A stretch of DNA of 64,000 nucleotides from Cognatishimia sp. F0-27 (GTDB lineage: Bacteria; Pseudomonadota; Alphaproteobacteria; Rhodobacterales; Rhodobacteraceae): contig NZ_JAFMPQ010000004.1 of the NCBI RefSeq assembly GCF_020667845.1, positions 105,832 through 169,831 on the forward strand, written 5' to 3'. Of this stretch, positions 1 through 8,199 are shown in pieces; the stretch's first letter is position 1, and every line of letters starts with the position of its first letter. A model generated the notes under the pieces. The model was not told the DNA's origin, searched no databases, and saw nothing but the letters and a program-made list of their open reading frames with translations. Both the position numbers and the translations under genes were made by a program.

Positions 1-118
1 TGAGAAAGCCGGAGGCCACTGTTGCCTTGTCCACGATCTTGTCGAGTTCCGCGTCGGTCATGTCCGACGTGATCACCGGCAGCGTCGAGCGCTCGTCTGT
101 TTGCGCCTCAGTCCGCAT
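1..118 (-). CDS. soxR: SoxR, ArsR-family repressor of sox genes (N-terminal part, runs off the window)
   Basis: Only the first 39 codons are visible, reading leftward out of the window. The start is ATG at 118-116, and it overlaps the end of soxS by 11 bases, so the two genes are translationally coupled. The visible peptide, with MTDAELDKIVDKATVASGFL in its second half, resembles the N-terminal helix that precedes the winged helix of SoxR/BigR-type ArsR regulators. In Paracoccus and Pseudaminobacter, soxR and soxS sit in this place, divergent from soxV, and SoxR represses sox transcription until sulfur compounds modify its cysteines. The DNA-binding domain and the redox cysteines lie outside the window, so the name rests on position and the short N-terminus. 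Confidence 0.6.
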   Translation of the reverse strand, partial: MRTEAQTDERSTLPVITSDMTDAELDKIVDKATVASGFL

Positions 119-497
119 TGGCGCTCTCATCCTGTGAGAAATCGGTGTGTTTGGAAAGCAGAGACGCATAGACCGGCCAGAAGAAATCCTGTCCGACATA
201 GCCTTCCATGCGGGCGATTTCCTGTCCGTCCTCAACGAGGATAAAGGTGGGTGTGAACGATACGCGCCGGTCATATGTCACACCGTCAGGCGGCCCGTCC
301 CGCAGGTCGGCCTTGAGCAGCGGGGCAAAGCGGCCTTCGGCCGTGTTGGGGTAGGCGGGCCCAATTTCGTCTTCCCACGCGATACAATAGGAGCAGCCGG
401 GCTGGTCGACCATCACCAAGCGGATCTCGGCCATGGCCATATCGGCCAGTGCGGCGGCAAGACTTGCGGCAATCATGATCGGGCGAAAGGCCGGCAT
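108..497 (-). CDS. soxS: SoxS, periplasmic thioredoxin-like protein
   Basis: This is a 129-residue protein with an N-terminal signal peptide (cleavage likely after AMA, residue 23) and a thioredoxin-like fold with a CSYC redox pair at Cys35-Cys38. In Paracoccus, SoxS is a periplasmic thiol-disulfide protein that keeps SoxY reactive. An upstream in-frame extension to 650 exists. I chose ATG at 497 because it gives a clean signal peptide and the usual family length, and because the extension would overlap soxV. The gene overlaps soxR downstream and is divergent from soxV. Expression is probably controlled from the 498-639 interval, which holds a SoxR-like half-palindrome. Confidence 0.88.
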   Translation of the reverse strand: MPAFRPIMIAASLAAALADMAMAEIRLVMVDQPGCSYCIAWEDEIGPAYPNTAEGRFAPLLKADLRDGPPDGVTYDRRVSFTPTFILVEDGQEIARMEGYVGQDFFWPVYASLLSKHTDFSQDESANAD

Positions 498-602
498 GGT
501 CCAACGACTCCTCGGATTGGTGGCCGCCAAGAGGCTGAAACACCGGGTGGTCAAAGCGCTGCGGCAATCGGCGATTGACGCGCTCGTTACGAACAACCTA
601 AT

Positions 603-620
603 CTGAATATGTGAATGATA
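603..620. promoter_or_regulatory. Degenerate SoxR-type operator between soxS and soxV
   Basis: On the minus strand the segment reads TATCATTCACATATTCAG. It shares TATCATTCACA with the palindrome before soxB. On the plus strand it is ATCT-N8-GAAT, one good half-site of the ATTC-N8-GAAT palindrome recognised by SoxR/BigR/SqrR-type ArsR repressors. SoxR of Pseudaminobacter is known to bind the soxS-soxV interval. It lies about 20 bases before soxV. The second half-site is poor. Confidence 0.45.
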
Positions 621-639
621 CAAGGAAAGCGCCCGACTC

Positions 640-1377
640 ATGTTCGACATTTCCTTTGCGGGGGCGTTTTTTGCCGGGCTTCTAAGCTTTTTGACCCCGT
701 GTATCCTGCCAATGGTCCCGTTTTACCTCTGTTACATGGCCGGTTTGTCGATGCAGGAGCTGCGCGATGATTCTGGCGTGGCACCCGGTGCGCAGAAACG
801 GCTGGTCCTGTCGTCGATCTTCTTTGCGCTTGGTGTCACCACGATCTTCGTGCTGCTGGGCATGGGGGCGACCGCCGTGGGGCGCGTCTTTGCCGATTAC
901 ATCGACAATCTGCGCTGGGTCGCAGCGGCGATCCTGACCCTGTTCGGTTTGCATTTCCTCGGTGTCGTCAAGGTTCCGCTGTTGTATCGAGAGGCGCGAC
1001 TAGACGGACCGGCCGAGCCGAAAACCGCGTTTGGCGCCTACCTGATGGGGCTTGCGTTCGGCTTTGGCTGGACGCCCTGCGTTGGGCCCGCGCTCGCGTC
1101 GATCCTGATGATCGCGTCGGGCATGGGAGACATTTCGCGCGGCGGGCTGCTGCTGGCGTTCTACGGCATCGGGATGACTGCACCGTTTGTCTTGGCGGCG
1201 CTGTTTTCAGGGCCGTTTCTGCGTTGGACCGCGCGTCATCGGTCCAAGCTGCAATATGCCGAGAAAGTCATGGGCGTCATGTTGATCCTGTTTGCCGTTC
1301 TGATCGTGACCGGGTCCGTCAACGCGATCGGGCAATGGATGTTGGAGACATTTCCGGGATGGGTGTCTCTGAGTTAA
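640..1377 (+). CDS. soxV: SoxV, CcdA-family thiol-electron transporter
   Basis: This is a 245-residue polytopic membrane protein of the CcdA/DsbD transmembrane family with about six hydrophobic segments. The two conserved cysteines that carry electrons sit in proline-flanked motifs, LTPCILP (Cys21) and WTPCVGP (Cys147). SoxV takes reducing equivalents from cytoplasmic thioredoxin and passes them to periplasmic SoxW (and SoxS), which is needed for chemotrophic thiosulfate oxidation in Paracoccus. The start at 640 is preceded by AAGGAAAG. It is the first rightward gene of the cluster, and soxW follows after about 130 bases that hold no other gene. Confidence 0.93.
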   Translation: MFDISFAGAFFAGLLSFLTPCILPMVPFYLCYMAGLSMQELRDDSGVAPGAQKRLVLSSIFFALGVTTIFVLLGMGATAVGRVFADYIDNLRWVAAAILTLFGLHFLGVVKVPLLYREARLDGPAEPKTAFGAYLMGLAFGFGWTPCVGPALASILMIASGMGDISRGGLLLAFYGIGMTAPFVLAALFSGPFLRWTARHRSKLQYAEKVMGVMLILFAVLIVTGSVNAIGQWMLETFPGWVSLS

Positions 1378-1505
1378 GCTTGCGATGGGCGGTTGGGGCT
1401 CGGTGCCGTTTTGCGGCAGGATCATGGGATGGCGGCCCATCTGCCGGACCGGCGTTTGATCGTGACAGACAGACAGTCACACACACAGATGGAAGGGGAG
1501 ACAAG

Positions 1506-2084
1506 ATGAGATACTGGATCGGTGCGGCCTTGGCCGCTGTGATGGCTTTGCCCGCCGCGGCGCAGGAGCTTGGCGATGATGGTCTGCACAAGCAACCGTG
1601 GATGCGCGACACGTTCCTCGACCTGTCCGAAGACCTCGCGGAGGCCAATGACGAAGGCAAGCGGCTTGTCCTGTTTTTCGAACAGCGGGGCTGCATCTAT
1701 TGTGACAAGATGCACAAGGAGGTGTTCTCTGATCCGGCGATATCCGACTATATCGCCGAGAACTTCTTTGTGGTGCAACTCAATCTCTACGGAGACCTGG
1801 AGGTCACCGATTTCGACGGGGAATCGCTGCCGGAAAAAGAGATGGCACAGCGCTGGCGCGTGATGTTCACACCCACCATCGTCTTTATGCCCACCAAGGT
1901 CGAAGAAGGCATGAGCGCTGCAGAGGCCGCTGTGGCAACGATGCCCGGGGCGTTTGGCAAGGGCACCACGATCGACATGTTCACCTGGGTCGCGGAAGAG
2001 CGCTACGCGCTTGATAACGGGGAGGATTTCCAACGATATCACGCCCGCCGCATTCAAGAGCGCAACAACGGATCATTCGATTGA
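1506..2084 (+). CDS. soxW: SoxW, periplasmic thioredoxin
   Basis: This is a 192-residue secreted thioredoxin-like protein. Residues 1-20 form a signal peptide ending in PAAAQ, and the redox motif CIYC is at residues 63-66 within a thioredoxin fold; a cis-Pro region (FTPTIV) follows. The frame is open back to 1224, but ATG at 1506, preceded by GAAGGGGAG, gives the signal peptide and the family length. SoxW is the periplasmic partner reduced by SoxV. A 154-base gap containing a SoxR-like palindrome separates it from soxX, so soxVW is probably a transcription unit of its own, as in Paracoccus. Confidence 0.92.
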   Translation: MRYWIGAALAAVMALPAAAQELGDDGLHKQPWMRDTFLDLSEDLAEANDEGKRLVLFFEQRGCIYCDKMHKEVFSDPAISDYIAENFFVVQLNLYGDLEVTDFDGESLPEKEMAQRWRVMFTPTIVFMPTKVEEGMSAAEAAVATMPGAFGKGTTIDMFTWVAEERYALDNGEDFQRYHARRIQERNNGSFD

Positions 2085-2126
2085 ACAGGGCTGCCGGGCC
2101 GTTCGCCTGCGACCGATTGGAGCAAT

Positions 2127-2144
2127 AATTCATTTCTGTGAATT
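2127..2144. promoter_or_regulatory. SoxR-type operator palindrome upstream of soxX
   Basis: AATTCA-TTTCTG-TGAATT is a perfect 18-base inverted repeat with 6-base arms, containing ATTC-N8-GAAT. This is the spacing recognised by SoxR/BigR/SqrR-type ArsR repressors. It lies in the soxW-soxX interval, which is one of the two segments bound by SoxR in Pseudaminobacter. It is 95 bases before the soxX start, so it probably overlaps the soxXYZA promoter. Confidence 0.7.
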
Positions 2145-2238
2145 TGTTGTTGCGTCCGGCAGGGGCAGTCGACTACGGTATGCACAAGCTTATACGCTGA
2201 GACCCCTGCAAGAGGGTCATCAAGCCAAGGGAGGGACT

Positions 2239-2721
2239 ATGAAGATCAAAGCATTCACGGCCATCGCGGCCCTGATGGTGGCGGGCACGGCGCATGCCGA
2301 GGCTGTTTCGCCCAACGATGTGCAATATGGCGAGTATGGCACGATCGAAGCGTCGTTGTCGGGTGCACCCGGAGACGCTGAGAACGGTCGCGCGGTGATG
2401 ATCTCCCGCGGGAAGGGCAATTGCATTGCCTGTCACGCGGTCACGGCGCTGAACGATGCGCCGTTTCACGGCGAGGTGGGGCCTACCCTTGACGGGATTG
2501 GCGAATACCGCACCGCAGAAGAGCTTCGTGGCATTGTTGCGAACGCCAAGATGACCTTTGAAGGCACGGTGATGCCGGCTTTCTACAAGACCAGCGGATT
2601 TACCCGTCCGGGCAACGGATACACGGGCAAGGCCGCGAAGGAAGAGGACCTGTCGCCGATCCTGAGCGCGCAGGAAGTCGAGGATGTGGTTGCCTACCTG
2701 ATGACGTTGAAGGACGGCTGA
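2239..2721 (+). CDS. soxX: SoxX, monoheme c-type cytochrome of SoxXA
   Basis: This is a 160-residue periplasmic cytochrome c. A signal peptide (residues 1-19, ending THA) precedes one heme-binding CIACH motif at residues 62-66, and a candidate axial methionine lies in TVMPAFYK. SoxX pairs with SoxA to couple thiosulfate to the SoxY cysteine and takes up the released electrons. The frame is open upstream from 1954, but ATG at 2239, preceded by AAGGGAGGGAC, fits the signal peptide. It starts the soxXYZA block, and soxY follows after 71 bases. Confidence 0.95.
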   Translation: MKIKAFTAIAALMVAGTAHAEAVSPNDVQYGEYGTIEASLSGAPGDAENGRAVMISRGKGNCIACHAVTALNDAPFHGEVGPTLDGIGEYRTAEELRGIVANAKMTFEGTVMPAFYKTSGFTRPGNGYTGKAAKEEDLSPILSAQEVEDVVAYLMTLKDG

Positions 2722-2792
2722 CCAACACCAACCGGATTGTCCGGCCGGCGTGAACGCGCCGCCACGGATCATCGCAAACAAGGAGAAGACGT

Positions 2793-3209
2793 ATGGAATT
2801 CACACGTCGTGAAACGCTGGCTATCGGTGGGGCCGCTGCGCTTACCGTGATGATGCCGATCAAGGCATCCGCGGCCATCGACAGCTATATCGAAGAGTTT
2901 ACCGGTGGCGCTGACATGGGCGATGCCGGGCTCGAGCTGACCGCGCCTGAAATCGCTGAAAACGGCAACACGGTGCCGATCGAGGTCTCCGCGCCGGGCG
3001 CGTCCGCGATCATGGTTCTGGCCGCTGGCAATCCGACGCCGCCGGTCGCCACGTTCAACTTCGGTCCGCTGGCCGCGGCACAGCGCGCATCCACCCGGAT
3101 CCGCCTTGCAGGCACGCAGGACATCATTGCAATCGCCAAGCTCGCCGACGGCAGCTTTGCCCGCACCTCGAAGACCGTGAAGGTCACCATCGGCGGCTGC
3201 GGCGGCTAA
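2793..3209 (+). CDS. soxY: SoxY, sulfur-carrier subunit
   Basis: This is a 138-residue exported protein ending in the diagnostic GGCGG swinging arm, whose cysteine (Cys136) carries the sulfur intermediates during the Sox cycle. The N-terminus reads TRRETLAIGG followed by a hydrophobic stretch, a Tat-type signal, consistent with export of the folded SoxYZ complex. The rest is the immunoglobulin-like SoxY domain. An AAGGAG ribosome site lies just before the start. soxZ follows after 18 bases. The C-terminal motif makes the identification very firm. Confidence 0.97.
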   Translation: MEFTRRETLAIGGAAALTVMMPIKASAAIDSYIEEFTGGADMGDAGLELTAPEIAENGNTVPIEVSAPGASAIMVLAAGNPTPPVATFNFGPLAAAQRASTRIRLAGTQDIIAIAKLADGSFARTSKTVKVTIGGCGG

Positions 3210-3227
3210 TCAGAGGAGAATTCAACC

Positions 3228-3557
3228 ATGGCATCTGGTGTCAAACCCCGCGTCAAGGTCCCGAAATCCGCATCCGCTGGCGAAGCGATCACAATCAAGA
3301 CGTTGATCAGCCACAAGATGGAAAGCGGTCAGCGCAAGGACGGCGACGGCAACACGATCCCGCGTTCGATCATCAATCGCTTCACCGCCGACTTCAACGG
3401 CCAGAACGTGATCGACGTGACGCTTGAACCGGCGATTTCCACGAACCCGTATTTCGAGTTCGAAGCCACGGTCCCGGAAGCCGGTGAATTCAAGTTCACC
3501 TGGTACGATGACGACGGGTCCGTCTACGAAGATTCAAAGTCGATCGCCATCGCCTGA
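3228..3557 (+). CDS. soxZ: SoxZ, partner subunit of the sulfur carrier
   Basis: This is a 109-residue beta-sandwich protein of the SoxZ family, with typical segments such as ASGVKPRVKVPKSA at the start and WYDDDGSVYE near the C-terminus. It has no signal peptide. SoxZ is co-exported with Tat-targeted SoxY as a heterodimer and shapes the binding surface around the SoxY arm. AGAGGAG precedes the start at 3228. It sits between soxY and soxA, and the 79 bases after it contain the soxA ribosome site. Confidence 0.96.
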   Translation: MASGVKPRVKVPKSASAGEAITIKTLISHKMESGQRKDGDGNTIPRSIINRFTADFNGQNVIDVTLEPAISTNPYFEFEATVPEAGEFKFTWYDDDGSVYEDSKSIAIA

Positions 3558-3636
3558 GCCTGGCGAGGCACGATCAAACCTTGCCCCAGAGACCGTGACG
3601 GTGACCGGGGCAGGGCTTTCCAGGGAGGGACAATCT

Positions 3637-4488
3637 ATGAAATTCAAGGCATTGACGGCAACGGCCGCATTGCTTGCCGCCACCACGGTCTATGCGGGTG
3701 GGGCAGATGACGACACGCTTGTCATCAATGGCGAGATCGAGATGACCACCAAGGTCGCCGCGCCGCCACACATGGCTGATACCGGCATTTCCGAACTGAT
3801 TTCGGGCTGGCATTTCCGGTCGGATGAGACGCAGCAGCTCCAGACCGATGACTTCGAAAACCAGGGTATGATCTTTGTCGATCAGGCGCTTGAAGCCTGG
3901 GAAACGGCAGAAGGCACCGAGGGCAAGAGCTGCGCCTCCTGCCACGAAAGCCCAGACAGCATGGCGGGCGTCGCCGCGACCTATCCCAAGTGGAACGAGG
4001 AAGCCGGCGAGTTGCGCACCGTTCAGATGCAGATGAACGATTGCCGCACCAATCGCATGGGCGCCGAGGCATGGAAATATGACGCCGCGGCGGCCATCAA
4101 CATGGAATCGATGATCGCGTCGCAGTCGCGTGGCATGCCCGTGAATGTCGCCATTGACGGTCCGGCTGCCGAAGCGTGGGAAATGGGCAAAGAGCTCTAT
4201 TACACCCGCACTGGGCAACTCGAACTGAGCTGCGCATCCTGCCATGAAGAAAACTATGGCAACTATATCCGCGCTGACCATCTCAGCCAGGGCCAGATCA
4301 ACGGCTTTCCGACATACCGTCTCAAGAATGCAAAGCTGAACGGCGTGCATTCGCGGTTCCGGGGCTGCGTGCGTGACACACGCGCCGAGACCTACAGCAC
4401 CGGGAGCCCGGAATTCGTGGCGCTTGAGCTGTATGTCAAGTCGCGCGGCAACGGCCTCAGCGTCGAAGGTCCGTCGGTCCGCAACTGA
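3637..4488 (+). CDS. soxA: SoxA, diheme c-type cytochrome, thiosulfate:SoxY ligase
   Basis: This is a 283-residue periplasmic cytochrome. A signal peptide (about residues 1-20) is followed by two CASCH heme motifs at residues 99-103 and 199-203 and by the catalytic cysteine in RGCVRDTRAE (Cys244), which becomes a persulfide heme ligand in known SoxA proteins. SoxXA oxidatively conjugates thiosulfate to SoxY. Having both CxxCH motifs makes this the two-heme form of SoxA, as in Paracoccus and Rhodovulum. The frame is open upstream from 3424. ATG at 3637 after a GGGAGGGAC site gives the signal peptide. A strong terminator follows directly. Confidence 0.96.
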   Translation: MKFKALTATAALLAATTVYAGGADDDTLVINGEIEMTTKVAAPPHMADTGISELISGWHFRSDETQQLQTDDFENQGMIFVDQALEAWETAEGTEGKSCASCHESPDSMAGVAATYPKWNEEAGELRTVQMQMNDCRTNRMGAEAWKYDAAAAINMESMIASQSRGMPVNVAIDGPAAEAWEMGKELYYTRTGQLELSCASCHEENYGNYIRADHLSQGQINGFPTYRLKNAKLNGVHSRFRGCVRDTRAETYSTGSPEFVALELYVKSRGNGLSVEGPSVRN

Positions 4489-4493
4489 TCCAG

Positions 4494-4527
4494 TGACCCG
4501 TTCCGGACACCCGGAGCGGGTCATTTT
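4494..4527 (+). terminator. Intrinsic terminator after soxA
   Basis: TGACCCG-TTCCGG, a 4-base loop (ACAC), and CCGGAG-CGGGTCA form a 13-pair stem with one G-T wobble, followed by TTTT. It begins 6 bases after the soxA stop. It would end, or partly end, the soxXYZA transcript before soxB. Confidence 0.85.
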
Positions 4528-4537
4528 CCAGCCATAT

Positions 4538-4555
4538 CATTCACACATGCGAATG
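4538..4555. promoter_or_regulatory. SoxR-type operator palindrome upstream of soxB
   Basis: CATTC-ACACATGC-GAATG is an inverted repeat with 5-base arms that contains ATTC-N8-GAAT, the same spacing as the palindrome before soxX. It lies directly downstream of the soxA terminator and 179 bases before the soxB start, and shares TATCATTCACA with the soxS-soxV site. This suggests a second SoxR-controlled promoter that serves soxB and the genes after it. Confidence 0.62.
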
Positions 4556-4733
4556 TGATGAGTGATAGGCGAGAGGTGCCGCCCGGCCCGCCGCCGGTTC
4601 ACTCCCTCTGGCAGCGGCTCGTGCAACGCCCGCACATGCAGCGCGGGCAGGCCCGGCGTCCCTCGCCGCTTACACTTTCGGCAATGCGTGCATGATACCC
4701 GCGTTGCGACAACCAGATCGAAAGGCCTATCCG

Positions 4734-6431
4734 ATGATTTCGAGACGCGATTTCCTGCAAGCTTCCATGGCGGCCTCGGCGATGCTCGGCGCATCGGGCT
4801 TTGGCCAGTGGTCGCGTTTGGCCGCGCAACAGGCGCTCACCCAGGATCAGCTGCTGCAGTTCGATACCTTCGGCAATGTCTCGCTGATCCATGTCACGGA
4901 CATTCACGCGCAGCTCAAGCCGATCTTCTTCCGCGAGCCGTCGGTGAATATCGGTGTGGGCGATAATCGCGGTGCGGTTCCGCATGTCACCGGCGCGGAA
5001 TTCCGGCGCCTATACGGCATCGAAGACAATTCCTACTCGCATTACGCGCTGAGTTCGGGCGATTTCGAAGCCTTGGCGCGCAGCTATGGCAAGATGGGCG
5101 GTCTTGATCGCGTTTCGACCGTGGTCAACGCGATCCGCGCCGACCGGCCCGATGCGATCCTTCTCGATGGGGGTGACACGTGGCATGGCTCCTACACCTG
5201 CTATCACACGCAGGGGCAGGACATGGTCAACGTGATGAACGGGCTCAAGCCGGACGCCATGACGTTCCATTGGGAGTTCACCCTTGGATCGGACCGGGTT
5301 GCCGAACTGGTCGAGAGCCTGCCCTATGCCGCGCTGGGCCAGAACATCTTTGATGCCGAATGGGACGAACCCGCGGAGCTTTTCCCGCCCTACACGTTCT
5401 TTGAGCGCGGCGGGACCAAGATTGCGGTGATCGGACAGGCCTTCCCGTATATGCCGATTGCCAATCCGCGCTGGATGTTCCCGGAATACAGCTTTGGTAT
5501 CCGGGATGAGAACATGCAGGCGATGGTTGACGAGGTGCGTCAGCAGGGCGCCGAGCTTGTCGTCTGCCTCAGTCACAACGGCTTTGACGTCGACAAGAAG
5601 ATGGCCAGCATCGTGACAGGGATCGACGTGATCCTGTCGGGTCACACCCATGACGCGCTGCCCGAGCCGGTCCTCGTGGGCGAGACGATCATCGTCGCCT
5701 CGGGCAGCAACGGCAAATTCGTCAGCCGCGTGGATCTCGATGTGCGCAACGGACAGATGCTCGGGTTCCGCCACAAGCTGATCCCGATCTTCTCCGATGT
5801 GATCGAACCGGATCCGGCCATTGCCTCGCTGATCGACGAACAGCGTGCCCCCTTCGAGGCACAGCTTTCGGAGGTCATCGGCCAGACCGACTCGCTGCTC
5901 TACCGGCGTGGCAATTTCAACGGAACGTGGGACGATCTGATCTGCGACGCGCTGCTTTCCGAGCGTGATGCGGAGATCGCTCTTTCGCCGGGTGTACGGT
6001 GGGGGCCGAGCCTCATTCCGGGACAAGACATCACCCGCGAGGATATCTGGAACGTCACGTCCATGACCTATGGTCAGGCCTATCGCACCGAGATGACGGG
6101 TGAGTTCCTCAAGATCGTGCTCGAGGACGTTGCTGACAACATCTTCAACCCCGACCCCTATTACCAGCAGGGGGGGGACATGGTGCGGACCGGCGGGCTT
6201 GGCTACCGGGTGGATGTGTCCAAGCCACAGGGCGAGCGGATCTCGGAGATGGTGCTGACCAGCACCGGCGAGGCCATCGATCCTGCGCGCAATTACGTTG
6301 TCGCCGGATGGGCGAGCGTGAACGAAGGCACCGAAGGCCCCCAGATCTGGGATGTGGTGGAGAGCCACATTGCCAAGCAGGGCACCGTGACGGTGAGCCA
6401 GAACGACAGCGTCACCGTAACCGGGCTTTGA
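4734..6431 (+). CDS. soxB: SoxB, dimanganese thiosulfohydrolase
   Basis: This is a 565-residue protein of the 5'-nucleotidase/metallophosphoesterase superfamily. SRRDFLQASM near the start is a Tat signal. Metal-binding motifs include VTDIHAQ (residues 54-60), DGGDTWHGS, and SGHTHD near residue 302. SoxB hydrolyses the terminal sulfonate from SoxY-bound intermediates to release sulfate. The frame opens at 4692; I place the start at ATG 4734 because the Tat motif then lies at residues 4-13. It lies downstream of its own probable promoter. A DsrE-like gene follows after 22 bases. Confidence 0.96.
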   Translation: MISRRDFLQASMAASAMLGASGFGQWSRLAAQQALTQDQLLQFDTFGNVSLIHVTDIHAQLKPIFFREPSVNIGVGDNRGAVPHVTGAEFRRLYGIEDNSYSHYALSSGDFEALARSYGKMGGLDRVSTVVNAIRADRPDAILLDGGDTWHGSYTCYHTQGQDMVNVMNGLKPDAMTFHWEFTLGSDRVAELVESLPYAALGQNIFDAEWDEPAELFPPYTFFERGGTKIAVIGQAFPYMPIANPRWMFPEYSFGIRDENMQAMVDEVRQQGAELVVCLSHNGFDVDKKMASIVTGIDVILSGHTHDALPEPVLVGETIIVASGSNGKFVSRVDLDVRNGQMLGFRHKLIPIFSDVIEPDPAIASLIDEQRAPFEAQLSEVIGQTDSLLYRRGNFNGTWDDLICDALLSERDAEIALSPGVRWGPSLIPGQDITREDIWNVTSMTYGQAYRTEMTGEFLKIVLEDVADNIFNPDPYYQQGGDMVRTGGLGYRVDVSKPQGERISEMVLTSTGEAIDPARNYVVAGWASVNEGTEGPQIWDVVESHIAKQGTVTVSQNDSVTVTGL

Positions 6432-6453
6432 CCCTCAATTCGAAGGAAACGCC

Positions 6454-6891
6454 ATGTTGAAATCGAGTCTGACCGCCGCTGCGCTGAGTGTAGCCTTTGC
6501 CTCCGCCGTTCTTGCAGAAGGCGTGACCCATCACGTGGCCGTGCATGTCAATGACGGCGACCCAAAGGTCATGAACATGGCGCTCAACAACGTGCAGAAC
6601 CTCACGCGCTATTACGAAAGCCAGGGCGACAGCGTTGTCGTGGAGCTTGTGGCCTATGGGCCGGGGCTCAACATGCTGCTGGACGGACGTAGCCCGGTGG
6701 CGGATCGGATATCTGTGATGTCGCTGGAAATGGACAACCTGTCCTTTGCGGCCTGCGGCAACACGCATCGCAAGATGAGCGAGAAAGCCGGCGAAACGCT
6801 CGCGCTGCTTGACGACTTGGCGATTGTCCCGTCGGGCGTTGTCCGGCTCATCGAGCTTCAGGAAGAAGGCTACGCCTATATCCGGCCCTGA
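6454..6891 (+). CDS. Secreted DsrE-like small protein in the sox cluster
   Basis: This is a 145-residue protein with a signal peptide (residues 1-21, ending VLA) and a mature domain that resembles the DsrE/DsrF family. It opens with a beta strand (HHVAVHVNDGD), then a helix with NMALNNVQN, then VVVELVAYGPG. A single cysteine in AACGNTHRKM is the likely sulfur-handling residue, as in DsrE/TusD proteins. Its position between soxB and soxC, with 22- and 42-base spacers, implies co-transcription. Most DsrE/TusD relatives are cytoplasmic, so an exported version among Sox enzymes may carry or sense periplasmic sulfane sulfur. This role is inferred. Confidence 0.75.
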   Translation: MLKSSLTAAALSVAFASAVLAEGVTHHVAVHVNDGDPKVMNMALNNVQNLTRYYESQGDSVVVELVAYGPGLNMLLDGRSPVADRISVMSLEMDNLSFAACGNTHRKMSEKAGETLALLDDLAIVPSGVVRLIELQEEGYAYIRP

Positions 6892-6933
6892 CCGGGCCCG
6901 TAGGCACGCTGACACGAAAGAAAGGAAAGAGCC

Positions 6934-8199
6934 ATGAGCCGGAGAAAAGGCCCCTCGCGCCGCCAGTTCCTGACCAGTGCCGCCGCCCTCGGGGCGACGG
7001 CCACCGCAGCCAAGGCCGCCGGGCCGGACCCGCTGATTACCGAGACCCAGGATTGGGCGATGGGATTGGGCGACGGTGTCGACGCGACGCCATATGGCCT
7101 GCCGATCGAGTATGAAAGCGATGTGGTGCGCCGCAATGTTGAATGGCTGACCGCCGACACGATCAGTTCGATCAACTTCACACCGATCCACGCGCTGGAC
7201 GGGACCATCACGCCGCAGGGCTGTGCGTTCGAACGGCATCATTCCGGCGCCATTGAGATGCGCAAGCAGGACTATCGGCTCATGATCAACGGTCTGGTGG
7301 ACCGGCCGTTGATTTTCTCATACGAGGATCTCGAACGCTTTCCGCGCGAAAACCACGTGTATTTCTGCGAATGTGCGGCAAATACGGGCATGGAATGGGC
7401 CGGTGCCCAGCTCAACGGCGCGCAGTTCACCCATGGCATGATCCACAACATGGAATATACCGGCGTGCCGTTGCGCACGATCCTGGCCGAGGCCGGGCTC
7501 GACGCGGCGGGCGACTTCAAGGACAAATGGGTCTATGTCGAAGGCGCGGACGCGTCTTCCAATGGCCGGTCGATCCCGATGGAAAAGGCCATGGACGACG
7601 TGCTCGTGGCGTTCAAGGCCAATGGCGAAGCGCTGCGCAAGGAGCATGGCTACCCGGTGCGCCTCGTGGTGCCAGGCTGGGAAGGCAACATGTGGGTCAA
7701 GTGGCTGCGCCGCGTGGAGGTTATGGACGGCCCTGTGGAAAGCCGCGAGGAAACCTCGAAATACACCGACGTGCTGGCCGATGGCGTGGCGCGCAAGTGG
7801 ACATGGGTCATGGACGCCAAGTCGGTCGTCACCTCCCCAAGCCCGCAGGCGCCGATCACCCACGGTCCCGGTCCCGTGGTCATCACCGGCCTGGCCTGGA
7901 CCGGCCATGGCAAGATCACCCGTGTCGATGTCTCCAAGGACGGTGGCAAGACATGGGAAACCGCGCGGCTCGCCCGCGAGGGAGAGGACAAGGCGCTCAC
8001 ACGGTTCTATCTCGACACGGTCTGGGACGGCGAGGACTGGCTCCTGCAATCCCGCGCGATGGATGAAACGGGCTACGTGCAGCCAACCAAGGCACAGCTG
8101 CGCGACGTACGGGGCGAAAACTCCATCTATCACAACAACTGCATCCAGACATGGCATGTGAAACCCAACGGGGAGGCCGAAAATGTCGAAGTCTCTTAA
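6934..8199 (+). CDS. soxC: SoxC, molybdopterin subunit of sulfane dehydrogenase
   Basis: This is a 421-residue member of the sulfite oxidase superfamily. A Tat signal (PSRRQFLTSAAALGA) starts at about residue 7. The Moco domain includes YFCECAANTGMEW, where Cys147 (or Cys145) is the candidate molybdenum ligand. The C-terminal dimerisation domain contains ITGLAWTGHGKI and VDVSKDGGKTW. SoxC with SoxD oxidises the sulfane sulfur left on SoxY and releases six electrons, so the organism should oxidise thiosulfate fully to sulfate without storing sulfur. The stop overlaps the soxD start by 17 bases, so the two are coupled. Confidence 0.95.
   Translation: MSRRKGPSRRQFLTSAAALGATATAAKAAGPDPLITETQDWAMGLGDGVDATPYGLPIEYESDVVRRNVEWLTADTISSINFTPIHALDGTITPQGCAFERHHSGAIEMRKQDYRLMINGLVDRPLIFSYEDLERFPRENHVYFCECAANTGMEWAGAQLNGAQFTHGMIHNMEYTGVPLRTILAEAGLDAAGDFKDKWVYVEGADASSNGRSIPMEKAMDDVLVAFKANGEALRKEHGYPVRLVVPGWEGNMWVKWLRRVEVMDGPVESREETSKYTDVLADGVARKWTWVMDAKSVVTSPSPQAPITHGPGPVVITGLAWTGHGKITRVDVSKDGGKTWETARLAREGEDKALTRFYLDTVWDGEDWLLQSRAMDETGYVQPTKAQLRDVRGENSIYHNNCIQTWHVKPNGEAENVEVS

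Noticed and set aside
5010..6368. 452-codon open frame antisense to soxB
   Set aside because: It lies fully inside soxB on the other strand. Its His/Arg/Asp-rich composition is the usual mirror of GC-rich coding DNA, and it has no motif or ribosome site.
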